From Herbaspirillum sp. WKF16 (GTDB taxonomy: Bacteria; Pseudomonadota; Gammaproteobacteria; Burkholderiales; Burkholderiaceae_D), in contig NZ_CP118632.1 of the NCBI RefSeq assembly GCF_028993615.1, positions 806,001 to 870,000 on the forward strand: a stretch of 64,000 bases of DNA, read 5' to 3'. The position numbers and the translations under genes are program-made. The first letter of the stretch is position 1. Each line of letters opens with the position of its first letter. The notes below the pieces were generated by a model. It saw nothing but the letters and a program-made list of their open reading frames with translations. It did not search any database and was not told the DNA's origin. Positions 36,938 through 46,590 of the stretch are shown here, piece after piece.

Positions 36938-38917
36938 TCAGATGCGGAAGGCGCTGACCGCCGCCGCCAGCTGCTCGGCCTGTTGCTGCAGCGATTGCGC
37001 CGCGGCCGCGGCCTGCTCCACCAGCGCCGCGTTCTGCTGGGTGGTCTCGTCCATCTGGGCGATGGCGCGGTTGATCTGGTCGATGCCTTCGCTTTGCTCG
37101 CGGCTGGCGGTGGTGATCTCGCTGATCACCGTGGAGACGCGCTGCACGCTGTCCACCACGTCGCCCATGGTGGTGCCGGCCTGGCTCACCAGCTGGCCGC
37201 CGGCGCCCACGGTCTGCACCGAGGCGTCGATCAGCTCCTTGATTTCCTTGGCGGCGCTGGCGCTGCGCTGGGCCAGCGTACGCACCTCGGTGGCCACCAC
37301 GGCGAAGCCGCGGCCCTGTTCGCCGGCGCGCGCGGCCTCGACTGCGGCGTTCAAGGCCAGGATGTTGGTCTGGAAGGCGATGCCGTCGATCACGCTGATG
37401 ATGTCGACGATGCGCTGCGAGGAGGCATTGATGGCGTCCATGGTCTGCACCACCCGGCCGACCACTTCGCCGCCCTGGCTGGCCACGCCGGAGGCCGAGC
37501 TGGAGAGCTCGTCGGCCTGCATGGCGTTGGCGGCGTTCTGCTTCACGGTCGAGGTCAGTTCTTCCATGGCCGAGGCGGTTTCTTCCAATGCGCCGGCTTG
37601 CTGCTCGGTGCGCGCGGAAAGGTTGAGGTTGCCGGCCGCGATCTCGCTGGCGGCGGTGTTGATTTCCTCGGTGCCGGCGCGCACGGTGGAGACCACTTCC
37701 GACAGGCCTTCGCTGATGCCGTTGAAGGCGCCCATCAGGCGGCCGATCTCGTCGTGGCGGGTGACATGCAACCGGGTGGTCAGGTCGCCGCCGGCGATGC
37801 GATCGGCGGCGTCGCACACCGCGTCCAGTGGGCGCGACACCATGCGGCTGACCAGCACCGCCAGCAGCGCGCCCAGGATCGCCAGGAACAGCAGGCCGAA
37901 GCCGATATAGACATTGCGCATGCTGCTGACTTCGCGCGTGATCTCGTCGACATAGGTCTCGCCGGCGATCAGCCAGTTCCAGCCTGGATAGCGGGTGAAG
38001 GCGATGATCTTCTTGCGGCCGTCGGCGGCGGTGTAGTGCAGCGAGCCTTCCTTCTGGTCCAGCATGGCCTTGATGTAGCCGTCGCCGGAGGCGTCCTTCA
38101 GGTCCAGCAAGCTGGCGCCTTCTTCCTTTCCTTCGCGCGGCGCGCCGGCGATCATCACGCCGAGGTCCTTGCCTTGCTTGCCGTTGAGCACGTAGAAGAA
38201 ACCGGTGTCGCCGATCTTCAGGGCCTTGATCTTGTCCTTGAGCGCCTTGACGTCGGGCGAGATGTCGATGCCCACGTACAGCGCGCCGATGATCTGGCCG
38301 GCGGCGTTCTTCATGGGCACGTACTTGGTGATGTATTGCTTGCCGAACAGCGTTGCAAGTCCGCTGTAGGGCTTGTCGGCCTTCAGCGCGGCGTAGCCTG
38401 GGTGGGCGCGGTCGAGCAGGGTGCCGATGGCGCGCTCGCCGTTTTCCTTCTTCAGCGAGGTCGACACGCGCACGAAGTCGTCGCCGGTCTTGGCGAAGAT
38501 GGTGGCGGTCACCGCCGTCTCGGCGGTGAAGCGATCGGGGATGGTGAAGTCGAGGTTCAGGTCGCGGCCGTCGTTTTGCAGCGCCGGCGTGGCGCGGTCG
38601 CCGATCTGGATGGTGCGTCCCTCGTCGAGCGTGAATTTGCCCGGGAACTCGTTGCCGAACATGGTGGAGAAGCGATCCACCTGGCTGTTGACCGAATGGT
38701 CGAACATCTCGACCATGTGCACCACGCTGCGCGCCTCGTTGCTCATCTGCTCCACCGAGCGCCGCTCCACCATGCGCGAGGCGGAATAGGTGATCAGCAT
38801 CAGTGCGATCACGAACACGGCGCCCACCAGGGCAACGGTGAACGCGGTCAGTTTTGCACCGACCGATCGGTTGAGCAGGGAAGCGCGGGGCGCCAAAGCG
38901 GACATATCAGTAGCCAT
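36938..38917 (-). CDS. Methyl-accepting chemotaxis protein with Cache sensor
   Basis: 659-aa chemoreceptor. TM1 about 19-45, then a ~280-residue periplasmic Cache_3-Cache_2-type sensor ('[15 protein letters not shown]', '[13 protein letters not shown]', '[13 protein letters not shown]', '[19 protein letters not shown]'), TM2 near 333-355, HAMP, and the signalling domain with tip '[19 protein letters not shown]'. It ends 'AAAVSAFRI', with no CheR pentapeptide. Double Cache sensors usually bind small organic acids or amino acids; ligand unknown. Start ATG 38917; no strong ribosome site. Separated from mutL by 62 bp on the same strand. Confidence 0.93.
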   Translation of the reverse strand: MATDMSALAPRASLLNRSVGAKLTAFTVALVGAVFVIALMLITYSASRMVERRSVEQMSNEARSVVHMVEMFDHSVNSQVDRFSTMFGNEFPGKFTLDEGRTIQIGDRATPALQNDGRDLNLDFTIPDRFTAETAVTATIFAKTGDDFVRVSTSLKKENGERAIGTLLDRAHPGYAALKADKPYSGLATLFGKQYITKYVPMKNAAGQIIGALYVGIDISPDVKALKDKIKALKIGDTGFFYVLNGKQGKDLGVMIAGAPREGKEEGASLLDLKDASGDGYIKAMLDQKEGSLHYTAADGRKKIIAFTRYPGWNWLIAGETYVDEITREVSSMRNVYIGFGLLFLAILGALLAVLVSRMVSRPLDAVCDAADRIAGGDLTTRLHVTRHDEIGRLMGAFNGISEGLSEVVSTVRAGTEEINTAASEIAAGNLNLSARTEQQAGALEETASAMEELTSTVKQNAANAMQADELSSSASGVASQGGEVVGRVVQTMDAINASSQRIVDIISVIDGIAFQTNILALNAAVEAARAGEQGRGFAVVATEVRTLAQRSASAAKEIKELIDASVQTVGAGGQLVSQAGTTMGDVVDSVQRVSTVISEITTASREQSEGIDQINRAIAQMDETTQQNAALVEQAAAAAQSLQQQAEQLAAAVSAFRI

Positions 38918-39348
38918 AACTGTTCTTGTTCTTCAGAAAAAAGCCAAACGAGGAATCTGCAAATACCGATCGAGATGTCCGGCCGATCGCAACCGGTGCA
39001 ACCTGGGCGGCCCGGGACGGGCGCCGTTACTGCGCTTGCGGATAGCTGCCGGCCCGGACATGGCGGGCCGCTGAAACGTTGGTGCGGCCGGGCTGTGGAT
39101 CCCGGCGGTTACGTTTACATCTCTGGATTTACGGAGGAAGGCAGAAGTTTATCGCGACAGGTCTTTGATCTGTTTCAAATTTTTCCTATGTTTGCGCCAA
39201 CATTTTTGGAGCTGTTGTTTTTCTGTACGGAAAGTAATCTTTTGTCATTGCATCCTGACATGAATGGCGAAGTATTGGTGAGTTTGTGCCTGCGGGCGGC
39301 TGCGGCCAGCCCCGCACGGCCACCCACGGGCGCCGGCTGCGGCCAATG
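38918..39348. other. 431-bp gap upstream of the Cache MCP
   Basis: No gene found. AT-rich for this genome around 39110-39250. Contains a candidate flagellar-type (sigma-28) promoter at 39149-39179 on the minus strand. Confidence 0.5.
39149..39179 (-). promoter_or_regulatory. Candidate FliA (sigma-28) promoter of the Cache MCP
   Basis: Minus strand: TTTGAAA, then 16 nt, then CGCGATAA, close to the TAAA-N15-GCCGATAA consensus (6 of 8 at the -10; spacing one longer). It would start transcription about 230 nt before the MCP. Weak evidence, but the gene class fits. Confidence 0.3.
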
Positions 39349-42327
39349 TCAGCGCTTGGCCAGGTTGCCCTTGCCGGCCGCGAAATCGCGGATCCAGTTT
39401 TCCAGGTTGTCGGCCGACATCGGCCGCGAGAAGTAGTAGCCCTGGCCGACCTCGCAGCCCTGCTGCATCAGCAGTTCGTACTGCTCGACTTCTTCCACTC
39501 CCTCGGCCACCACGGTCAGTTTCAGGCTTTCGCCGATGCGGATGACGGCATTGGTGAGCGCGCTCACGGTCTCGTCCTTGGCCATGTCTCGCACGAAGCT
39601 TTGGTCCAGCTTGAGTTCGCCCACCGGCAGCTTGCGCAGGTAGCCCAGGCTGGAGTAGCCGGTGCCGAAGTCGTCCATGGCCAGCGGCACGCCCAGCGCG
39701 TGCACGGCGGCGATGGTCTGGCTGGTGCTGGGATTGGTGTCCATCAGCACGGTCTCGGTGATCTCGATGGTGAGGTCGGTGGGCGAGAGCGAGTAGCGCT
39801 CCAGCAGTTCGGTGACGAAGTGCGGCAAGTCCAGGTCGTGGAAATTGGTGGCCGAGAGGTTGACCGAGATCGACGGCACCCGGATGCCGCGCCGGCGCCA
39901 GTCCGACAGCTGGAAGCAGGCCTCCTCCAGCGCCCAGCGGCCGAGCTCGCCGATCAGGCCGCATTCCTCCGCGATCGGGATGAAGCGGCCCGGGGAGATG
40001 TTGCCCAGTTGCGGATGGGGCCAGCGCGCCAGCGCTTCCACGCCGTGCAGGCAATGGTCCTTGAGGTGGACCTGCGGCTGGTAATGCAGCTCGAAGTCGC
40101 CGCCGCGCAGCGCGTCGCGCAGCGCGCCTTCCAGCGCCAGGCGCTCCTGCGCCATGCTGTTCATCTCGTCGCTGAAGAAGCTGAAGCGGCCGCGATTGAC
40201 CGCCTTGGCCTGGTACATGGCGATGTCGGCGCGATGCAGCAGGGTCTCGATGTCGTTGCCGTTGTCCGGGAACAGCGCCACGCCGATGCTGGCCGACGGA
40301 TTGATCGGCGTGCCGCTGATATGCACCGGCTGGGCCAGCCGGTCCTGGATGCGCTTGACCACTTCGTTGAGGTGATTGTCGTCGTACTGCGTGAGCACCA
40401 CCACGAACTCGTCGCCTGACAGGCGGCCGACGATGTCGGAGCGCCGCGCCTGCGATTGCAGCCGGGTGGCCACGGTGCGGAGCAGCTCGTCGCCGGCCTG
40501 GTGGCCCAGCGAGTCGTTGACCTGCTTGAAGCGGTCGAGATCGATGAACATCACCGCCACCGTGCTGCGGCTGCGCTCGGCGGCGGCGATCGCCTGGCCG
40601 GCCTGGACCAGCAGCAGGCTGCGGTTGGGCAGGCCGGTCAGCGAATCGTAGAAGGCCAGCTGGTGGATGCGCGCGCGCGAGGCTTCGCGTTCGATGGCCA
40701 GGGCGCACAGGTGCAGGCCGGCGTCCACCAGCAGGTGATGGAAGGCGCTCGGATTGCGCACGTCGCGGTAATAGAAGGCGAAGGTGCCGATCACCTTGCC
40801 GTCGGACGACTTGATCGGGGTCGACCAGCACGAGCGCAGGCCGTGCGGCAGCGCCAGCTGGCGGTAATCGACCCAGCGCGGATCGGTGGCGATGTCGGTG
40901 CTCACTACCGGTTCTCCGCTAAAGGCAGCGGCGCCGCAGGCGCCCACCGCCAAGCCGATCTGGGTGCCGTCCAGCGCGCGGTTGTAGGCCTCCGGCAGGC
41001 TCGGGCCGGCCAGGGTGTGCAGCCGGCCCTGCTCGTCCACGCGCAGGATGGAGGCCACCACCTCGGGCGCGACGCGCTCGACCTCCTCGCACAGCAGGTT
41101 CATTTGCTCGGTCAGCGAGGAGTCGCGCGCCATGGCGTTGAGCACGCGGTATTGCAGCACTTCATGCACCTTGGTGTTGGTGATGTCGGTCATCACGCAC
41201 ACCGCGTTGACCAGCTTGCCGGATGCATCCAGGATGGGATTGACCACCGCCGACATCCACAGCGGCTGGTCGTGCATGTTGTGGATCAGCTCCTCGGTGT
41301 GGAAGCTGCGCCCCTGCAGCAGCTCGTCGTGGCAGCGCTCGATCGACTTGACGAAGTTGGGATGGGCGGCGAACAGCTCGTGCGGCTTCTTTCCGATCAC
41401 CTGCTGCGCCTGGAATCCCAGCATGCGGGTGAAGCCGATGTTGTGGAACACGATGCGGTTGCGGTCGTCGGTGATGATGACGGCGTTGTCGGTCTCGTTG
41501 ATCCCCAGCGAGAGCAGGTGCAGGTGCTCGCGGTCGCTGACCTCCCGCGTGACGCGGTAGGTGGCGTCGTTGCCGATGCAGATGATGCGCTCCGGCTTGC
41601 CGTGGGCATCGAGCACCGGCGAATAGGTGGCCTCCCACCAGACCGTGCGCCCGTTGCGGGCGCGGCGCTGGAAGCGGCCGGAGAAGAAGCGCCCGTGGCA
41701 GACGTCGCGCCAGAACAGCGCGTATTCCTCGCTGTTGGCGTAGGCGTCGTCGCACAGCACGCGGTGCGGCTTGCCGACCAGCTCGTCGGCCAGGTATTCC
41801 ATGGTCTTGAGGTAGTTGCTGTTGGCCGAGAGGATGATGCCTTCGGCCGACAGCTCGACCACTCCCAGCGAGCGGTTCAGCGCATTGAGCACGCTGTGGC
41901 TGTTGCGCGAATCGTCGATATGGGCGGTGATGTCGGCGGCCACCGAGATGACCTTCAGCAACTGGCCGTCGCCGTCGAGGATGGGGCTGCAGATGGCTTC
42001 CAGCCACAGCGTGGTGCCATCGGCGCGCAGGCGCTGCAGGGTGCCGGAAATCACCTCGCCCCGGCGCAGGTGCTCCCAGAACTGCTGGTAGTGTTCGGTG
42101 GAAACGTAGGTCGGGTCGCACAGCATGCTGTGGTGCTCGCCCACCAGCTCCTCGCGGCTGTAGCCGAGCAGGCGCAGGAAATTGTCGTTGGCCGCCAGCA
42201 GGGTGCCGTCGGCGGCGAATTCCAGCATGGCCATCGAGCGCGACAAGGCTGCCAGCAAGGCGTCCCTTTCGTCGCTCGGCAGTCGTTTGTGGCCCAGTTC
42301 CCCGATGAACGGCTCATTGCTCTGCAT
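39349..42327 (-). CDS. PAS-PAS-PAS-GAF-GGDEF-EAL cyclic-di-GMP signalling protein
   Basis: 992-aa protein without transmembrane segments. Three PAS domains (about 20-130, 140-260, 265-395), a GAF domain (about 400-560), then GGDEF and EAL. The GGDEF signature reads 'RLSGDEFVVVL' (S for the first G, still allowed in active cyclases). The EAL signature 'VEALARWPHP' and downstream 'DDFGTGYSSLGYL' and 'KLDQSFVRDM' are intact, so phosphodiesterase activity is likely. ATG 42327 ('MQSNEPFIGE') follows GGGGGAG. It lies between two MCP genes, suggesting a role in switching between motility and attachment. Confidence 0.94.
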   Translation of the reverse strand: MQSNEPFIGELGHKRLPSDERDALLAALSRSMAMLEFAADGTLLAANDNFLRLLGYSREELVGEHHSMLCDPTYVSTEHYQQFWEHLRRGEVISGTLQRLRADGTTLWLEAICSPILDGDGQLLKVISVAADITAHIDDSRNSHSVLNALNRSLGVVELSAEGIILSANSNYLKTMEYLADELVGKPHRVLCDDAYANSEEYALFWRDVCHGRFFSGRFQRRARNGRTVWWEATYSPVLDAHGKPERIICIGNDATYRVTREVSDREHLHLLSLGINETDNAVIITDDRNRIVFHNIGFTRMLGFQAQQVIGKKPHELFAAHPNFVKSIERCHDELLQGRSFHTEELIHNMHDQPLWMSAVVNPILDASGKLVNAVCVMTDITNTKVHEVLQYRVLNAMARDSSLTEQMNLLCEEVERVAPEVVASILRVDEQGRLHTLAGPSLPEAYNRALDGTQIGLAVGACGAAAFSGEPVVSTDIATDPRWVDYRQLALPHGLRSCWSTPIKSSDGKVIGTFAFYYRDVRNPSAFHHLLVDAGLHLCALAIEREASRARIHQLAFYDSLTGLPNRSLLLVQAGQAIAAAERSRSTVAVMFIDLDRFKQVNDSLGHQAGDELLRTVATRLQSQARRSDIVGRLSGDEFVVVLTQYDDNHLNEVVKRIQDRLAQPVHISGTPINPSASIGVALFPDNGNDIETLLHRADIAMYQAKAVNRGRFSFFSDEMNSMAQERLALEGALRDALRGGDFELHYQPQVHLKDHCLHGVEALARWPHPQLGNISPGRFIPIAEECGLIGELGRWALEEACFQLSDWRRRGIRVPSISVNLSATNFHDLDLPHFVTELLERYSLSPTDLTIEITETVLMDTNPSTSQTIAAVHALGVPLAMDDFGTGYSSLGYLRKLPVGELKLDQSFVRDMAKDETVSALTNAVIRIGESLKLTVVAEGVEEVEQYELLMQQGCEVGQGYYFSRPMSADNLENWIRDFAAGKGNLAKR

Positions 42328-42441
42328 TGCAGGCTCCCCCCTGGTCTGCGGTAACGGCGCCTGCTTGCCCGGGCGCCGCCTTGCTTGATCATATCTAATT
42401 TGCCGCGCTTGCGCAGCTAGGACGCACAAGCGCGGCGGTGT

Positions 42442-44178
42442 TCAGAATTGCTCCCAGTCGCCGGCATCGTCGTGGGCCGGCTTGACGGGCGCGGCGGGCG
42501 CAGCTTTTCTCGCAGGCAACGCCGCAACGGCCAGCCTGGCGGCGGCTGGCGGCGGCGAGGGCGCCTTGGCCGGGGGCTGCGCCGCAGCTGCGGGCGGCGC
42601 GCGGCGCGGCGCCGCGGCTTGCGCCGTATCGAGCTTGAACACGCCGACCACTTCGGTCAGGCGGATCGCCTGTTCCTGCAATGCCTGGGCCGCAGCAGCG
42701 GCCTGCTCGACCAGCGCGGCATTTTGCTGGGTGGTCTGGTCCATCTGCGAGATGGCGTGGTTGACCTGCTCGATGCCGGTGCTCTGCTCCTGGCTGGCCG
42801 AGGAGATCTCGGCCACCACGTCGGTGACGCGCTGCACGCTGGTCACCACTTCGCTCATGGTGACGCCGGCCTGCTCGACCAGCTTGCTGCCGTTGCCCAC
42901 CGTCTCCACCGAGTCCGCGATCAGTTCCTTGATCTCCTTGGCAGCCGTGGCGCTGCGTTGCGCCAGCGTGCGCACTTCCGAGGCCACCACCGCGAAGCCG
43001 CGGCCTTGCTCGCCGGCGCGCGCCGCTTCCACGGCGGCGTTCAAGGCCAGGATGTTGGTCTGGAAGGCGATGCCATCGATCACGCTGATGATGTCGACGA
43101 TCTTCCTGGACGACTCGTTGATCGAGGCCATGGTTTGCACCACTTCGCCCACCACGCTGCCGCCCTGCTGCGCGACGCTGGAGGCCGAGGCGGCCAGCTG
43201 GTTGGCCTGGCGCGCGTTGTCGGCGTTCTGCTTCACGGTCGAGGTCAGCTCTTCCATGGCCGAGGCGGTTTCTTCCAGCGAGCTGGCCTGCTCCTCGGTG
43301 CGCGAGGAGAGGTCGAGGTTGCCGGTGGCGATCTCGCCGGAGGCGGTATTGATGGTGTCGGTGGCCTGGCGCACCTGGGTCACGATCTTCTGCAGGTTGC
43401 CGTTCATGGTCTGCAGCGCCGAGAGCAGCTGGCCGGTTTCGTCGCTGCTGTCGACCTCGATGCGGCTGGTGAGGTCGCCCTCGGCCACGGTGCGCGCCAG
43501 GCGCACCGCGTGATTGAGCGGCCGCGTGATGCTGCGGGTGAGCTGCCAGGCCACGGCGACGGCGAACAGGATCGCCAGCGCCACGAGGCCCAGGGTCAGG
43601 TTGCGCGCCTGCTCGTATTGCGCGCGCACCGCTTCGGAGGCTTCGCGCATGAGCTGGTCCTGGTAGCGCACCAGCTCGCCAACCTTGTCCAAGTAGCTCT
43701 GGCGCAGGTTCTGGTTGGCCGGTTCGTACATGACGACGATGGCCTCCTCGCGCTTGCCGTCCTTGAGCAGTTGGGTCAGCTTGTCGCTGCTGGCGATGTA
43801 GGCGGTGCGCGCCTGCTGGATCTGGTTGAACATCTCGCGGCCGTGGGCGCTGGCGATGGTCTTGTCCAGCGCCTGCATGTCTTCGCCGATCTTCCTGATC
43901 GAGGTGGCGATGGCGGCTTCCTGTTGCTTGAGCTGGGCCTGGTCGCTCATCAGCAGCAGGTTGCGGGTGGCGCGCAGGATCAGGTTTTCCTGCAGGATGA
44001 CGTCGTTGGCCAGGACCGTCTTGGGGTAGTAGCCGTTGGTGACGCCGTCCATCCGATTGTTGAGCTCGGCCATGCGCGACAAGCTCAGCGCGCCGATGCA
44101 CACCAGCAACACCACCATGACGGCAAAGCCTCCTGCCAGCCGGATGCCGATCTTCGTATTTTTCAGACTGATGTTCAC
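42442..44178 (-). CDS. Methyl-accepting chemotaxis protein with C-terminal CheR-docking pentapeptide
   Basis: 578-aa chemoreceptor. TM1 about 10-32, a four-helix-bundle periplasmic sensor, TM2 near 190-210, HAMP, and the signalling hairpin with tip '[19 protein letters not shown]'. After a Pro/Ala-rich flexible linker it ends 'DDAGDWEQF', matching the xWxxF pentapeptide (NWETF in E. coli Tar/Tsr) that tethers CheR/CheB. The start is GTG 44178, chosen for GAGGGGA 6 nt upstream; the open frame runs 73 codons further without coding character. It is the only one of the three receptors here with the pentapeptide. Confidence 0.92.
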   Translation of the reverse strand: MNISLKNTKIGIRLAGGFAVMVVLLVCIGALSLSRMAELNNRMDGVTNGYYPKTVLANDVILQENLILRATRNLLLMSDQAQLKQQEAAIATSIRKIGEDMQALDKTIASAHGREMFNQIQQARTAYIASSDKLTQLLKDGKREEAIVVMYEPANQNLRQSYLDKVGELVRYQDQLMREASEAVRAQYEQARNLTLGLVALAILFAVAVAWQLTRSITRPLNHAVRLARTVAEGDLTSRIEVDSSDETGQLLSALQTMNGNLQKIVTQVRQATDTINTASGEIATGNLDLSSRTEEQASSLEETASAMEELTSTVKQNADNARQANQLAASASSVAQQGGSVVGEVVQTMASINESSRKIVDIISVIDGIAFQTNILALNAAVEAARAGEQGRGFAVVASEVRTLAQRSATAAKEIKELIADSVETVGNGSKLVEQAGVTMSEVVTSVQRVTDVVAEISSASQEQSTGIEQVNHAISQMDQTTQQNAALVEQAAAAAQALQEQAIRLTEVVGVFKLDTAQAAAPRRAPPAAAAQPPAKAPSPPPAAARLAVAALPARKAAPAAPVKPAHDDAGDWEQF

Positions 44179-44239
44179 CTGGTTCCCCTCACTGTTATTG
44201 GTGACTGCCAACGCGCAGCACTGGCGCGCGCAAAGCCTG

Positions 44240-44247
44240 TTATCGGA
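44240..44247 (-). promoter_or_regulatory. Possible sigma-28 -10 element
   Basis: TCCGATAA on the minus strand matches 7 of 8 bases of the FliA -10 consensus, 62 nt before the GTG start of the MCP. A matching -35 TAAA at the right distance is not present, so this is a weak call. Confidence 0.2.
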
Positions 44248-44473
44248 TGACTGGCTTGCGTTCTGAAGTGTCTCCCGGCAATTTACAGTTGTACACCTGG
44301 TGTGTTGGGCAAAACGGACGGATGCGATCCAATCCAATGTAGTCCGAAAGCCCGCGGGGCTATGGTGTATGATCACCTGTCGGGATGAGATCGCCACTCG
44401 TCATTTGCAGTGTTGCCGCCAGAGCAATACGCGATAGCGCGGCGCGGGACGCCGCCGGCATGTTTGATAGACG

Positions 44474-45145
44474 ATGGGGCTTATGGATTATCTGCAGTTG
44501 CTGGACGTGCTGGTGCACGTGGACAAATACCTCGGGGTCCTGATCGAGCAGTACGGCACCCTGATCTATGCGGTGCTGTTCCTGATTGTGTTCTGCGAGA
44601 CCGGCCTGGTGGTGCTGCCGTTCCTGCCGGGCGACTCGCTGCTGTTCATCGCTGGAACCTTCTGCGCCACCGGCGCCATGAACATCTGGGTCCTGATGGC
44701 CTTGCTGGTGGTGGCCGCGGTCGGCGGCAACACGCTCAATTACTGGATCGGCGCGCTGGTGGGCCACCGGGTGTACACGCACAACTATCGCTGGCTCAAT
44801 CCCGACGCCCTGAAGAAGACCCACGCCTTCTACGAGAAACACGGCGGCAAGACCATCGTGATTGCCCGCTTCACTCCCATCGTGCGCACCTTCGCCCCGT
44901 TCATCGCGGGCGTGTCGGCCATGACCTTCGCCAAGTTCCAGCTGTTCAACGTGCTGGGCGCCTTCCTCTGGGTGGTCGGCCTGGTGGTGCTGGGGTATCT
45001 TTTCGGCAATATTCCGGTGGTCCAGCAAAACCTGAACTGCCTGGTCATCGTCGGCATCATCGGCGCCATCATTCCCATCGTGCTGGGCGCGGCCTGGCAG
45101 ATCTGGCGCAAGCTGCGCGGAAAGCGCAAGGTCAGCAACGCCTGA
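44474..45145 (+). CDS. DedA-family membrane protein
   Basis: 223-aa inner-membrane protein of the DedA/SNARE-associated family, linked to membrane potential and undecaprenyl-phosphate or lipid recycling. Conserved motifs: 'FCETGLVVLPFLPGDSLLFIAG', 'GNTLNYWIGALVGHR', 'KHGGKTIVIARFTPIVRTFAPFIAG' and 'NVLGAFLWV'. The 'F-x3-R' Arg residues in 'IARFTPIVRTFAP' are those typical of the family. Start ATG 44474 or the in-frame ATG 44483. Monocistronic: divergent from the MCP and followed by a terminator. Confidence 0.93.
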   Translation: MGLMDYLQLLDVLVHVDKYLGVLIEQYGTLIYAVLFLIVFCETGLVVLPFLPGDSLLFIAGTFCATGAMNIWVLMALLVVAAVGGNTLNYWIGALVGHRVYTHNYRWLNPDALKKTHAFYEKHGGKTIVIARFTPIVRTFAPFIAGVSAMTFAKFQLFNVLGAFLWVVGLVVLGYLFGNIPVVQQNLNCLVIVGIIGAIIPIVLGAAWQIWRKLRGKRKVSNA

Positions 45146-45170
45146 GCTCCCTGCAGCAGGGAGCGTAAAA

Positions 45171-45214
45171 CAAGAAGCCCCGGCCTGCGATGCAGTGCCG
45201 GGGCTTCCTGTTTG
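45171..45214. terminator. Terminator between dedA and amiC
   Basis: 11-bp stem GAAGCCCCGGC / GCCGGGGCTTC with an inner CTGC/GCAG extension. The minus-strand exit TTCTTGTTTT is U-rich, so it mainly serves amiC; a second hairpin GCTCCCTG/CAGGGAGC just after dedA (45136-45154) may serve the plus strand. Confidence 0.8.
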
Positions 45215-45225
45215 CGGCGCGGGCT

Positions 45226-46590
45226 TCAGGTCAGCTTGTTCTTGGCCAGCGGCGGATTCTTGGCGAAGTACTTGCGGATGCCGGTGAGGATGGCGTCGGC
45301 CATCTGGTCCTGGTAGCGCTCGTCGGTCAGCTTGGCTTCTTCTTCCGGGTTGGAGATGAAGGCCGTTTCGATCAGGATGCTGGGGATGTCCGGCGCCTTC
45401 AGCACGGCGAAGCCGGCCTGCTCCACCGCACCCTTGTGCAGCTTGTTGATGCCGCCGATTTCCTTGAGCACCGCATTGCCCACGCGCAGGCTGTCGTTGA
45501 TCTGCGCCGTGGTCGACAGGTCCAGCAGCACGCTGGCCAACTGGCGGTCGTGGGTCTTGATGTTGACGCCGCCGATCAGGTCGGCGGAGTTCTCCTTGTT
45601 GGCCAGCCAGCGCGCCGCGGTCGAGCTGGCGCCCTTCTCGGACAAGGCGAACACCGACGAGCCGCGCGCGGTCGGCTGCACGAAGGCGTCGGCGTGGATC
45701 GAGACGAACAGGTCGGCCTGCACCTTGCGCGCCTTGACCACGCGCTGGCCCAGCGGCACGAAGAAATCGGCGTCGCGCGTGAGCATCACGCGCATGTTGG
45801 GGTATTGCTCGATCTTGCGCTTGAGGCGCTTGGCGATGGACAGCACCACGTCCTTCTCGCGGTTGCCGCGCGCGCCGGTGGCGCCGGGATCCTCGCCGCC
45901 GTGGCCGGGGTCGAGCGCAATGGTGATCATGCGCGTCAACTGCAGGCGCGGCTCGTCCTGGGCCACCTTGGGATTCTTGTCGAGCTTGTCCTCGGGCTGC
46001 GGCCTTTCCGCCAGCGGCGCCGGATCGGGCTTGGCCGGCTGCTGCGGCGGCTGGGCTTGCGCCTGCGCCGGATCCTTGGGCGCCTCCTTCATCCAGTCGC
46101 CCTTCTGGATCAGGGCGGCGATCGGGTCCGGCGGATTGGTCGGGTAGAGGTCGATCACGAAGCGGTATTTGTATTCGCCCACCGGCGCCAGCGTGAACAC
46201 CTGCGGCTTGATCTCGTCCTTCAGGTCGAACACCAGGCGCACCACGCTCGGCCGGTTCTGGCCCACGCGCACCTGCTTGATGTAGGGATCGTTGGGCTGG
46301 ATCTTGGCGACCAGGTCCTTCAGGGTGCTGTTCAAGTCGATGCCTTCAATATCCACCACCAGGCGTTCAGGGTCCTTCACCACGAAGTGGGTGACCTTGA
46401 GGTCGCTGTCGTTCTCCAGCGTGACGCGGGTGTAATCGTCGGACGGCCACACGCGCACGGCCAGGATCTGCGAGGCCAGGGCGGGCAGGGGAGTGACGAC
46501 GGAGACGAAGAGGGCGCCGCCTGCTTTGAGGATGGTGCGGCGGCTTTTGGACTTTACAGGTTCGGAGCGAATTTCAGTCGAGCGAGGCAT
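45226..46590 (-). CDS. amiC: N-acetylmuramoyl-L-alanine amidase (AmiC type), Tat-exported
   Basis: Zinc amidase that splits septal peptidoglycan during cell separation, 454 aa. A twin-arginine signal 'SRRTILKAGGALFVSV' starts at about residue 16, as in E. coli AmiA/AmiC. AMIN domain about 45-150, a Pro/Gln/Ala linker, then Amidase_3: 'IALDPGHGGEDPGATG', 'FVSIHADAF' and 'SILIETAFISN' carry the zinc and catalytic residues. The start ATG 46590 lies 37 bp inside the end of tsaE, so the two genes are coupled. Confidence 0.95.
   Translation of the reverse strand: MPRSTEIRSEPVKSKSRRTILKAGGALFVSVVTPLPALASQILAVRVWPSDDYTRVTLENDSDLKVTHFVVKDPERLVVDIEGIDLNSTLKDLVAKIQPNDPYIKQVRVGQNRPSVVRLVFDLKDEIKPQVFTLAPVGEYKYRFVIDLYPTNPPDPIAALIQKGDWMKEAPKDPAQAQAQPPQQPAKPDPAPLAERPQPEDKLDKNPKVAQDEPRLQLTRMITIALDPGHGGEDPGATGARGNREKDVVLSIAKRLKRKIEQYPNMRVMLTRDADFFVPLGQRVVKARKVQADLFVSIHADAFVQPTARGSSVFALSEKGASSTAARWLANKENSADLIGGVNIKTHDRQLASVLLDLSTTAQINDSLRVGNAVLKEIGGINKLHKGAVEQAGFAVLKAPDIPSILIETAFISNPEEEAKLTDERYQDQMADAILTGIRKYFAKNPPLAKNKLT

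Noticed and set aside
36746..39436. 896-codon plus-strand open frame opposite mutL start and the Cache MCP
   Set aside because: Shadow of coding sequence on the other strand; no ribosome site or family resemblance.
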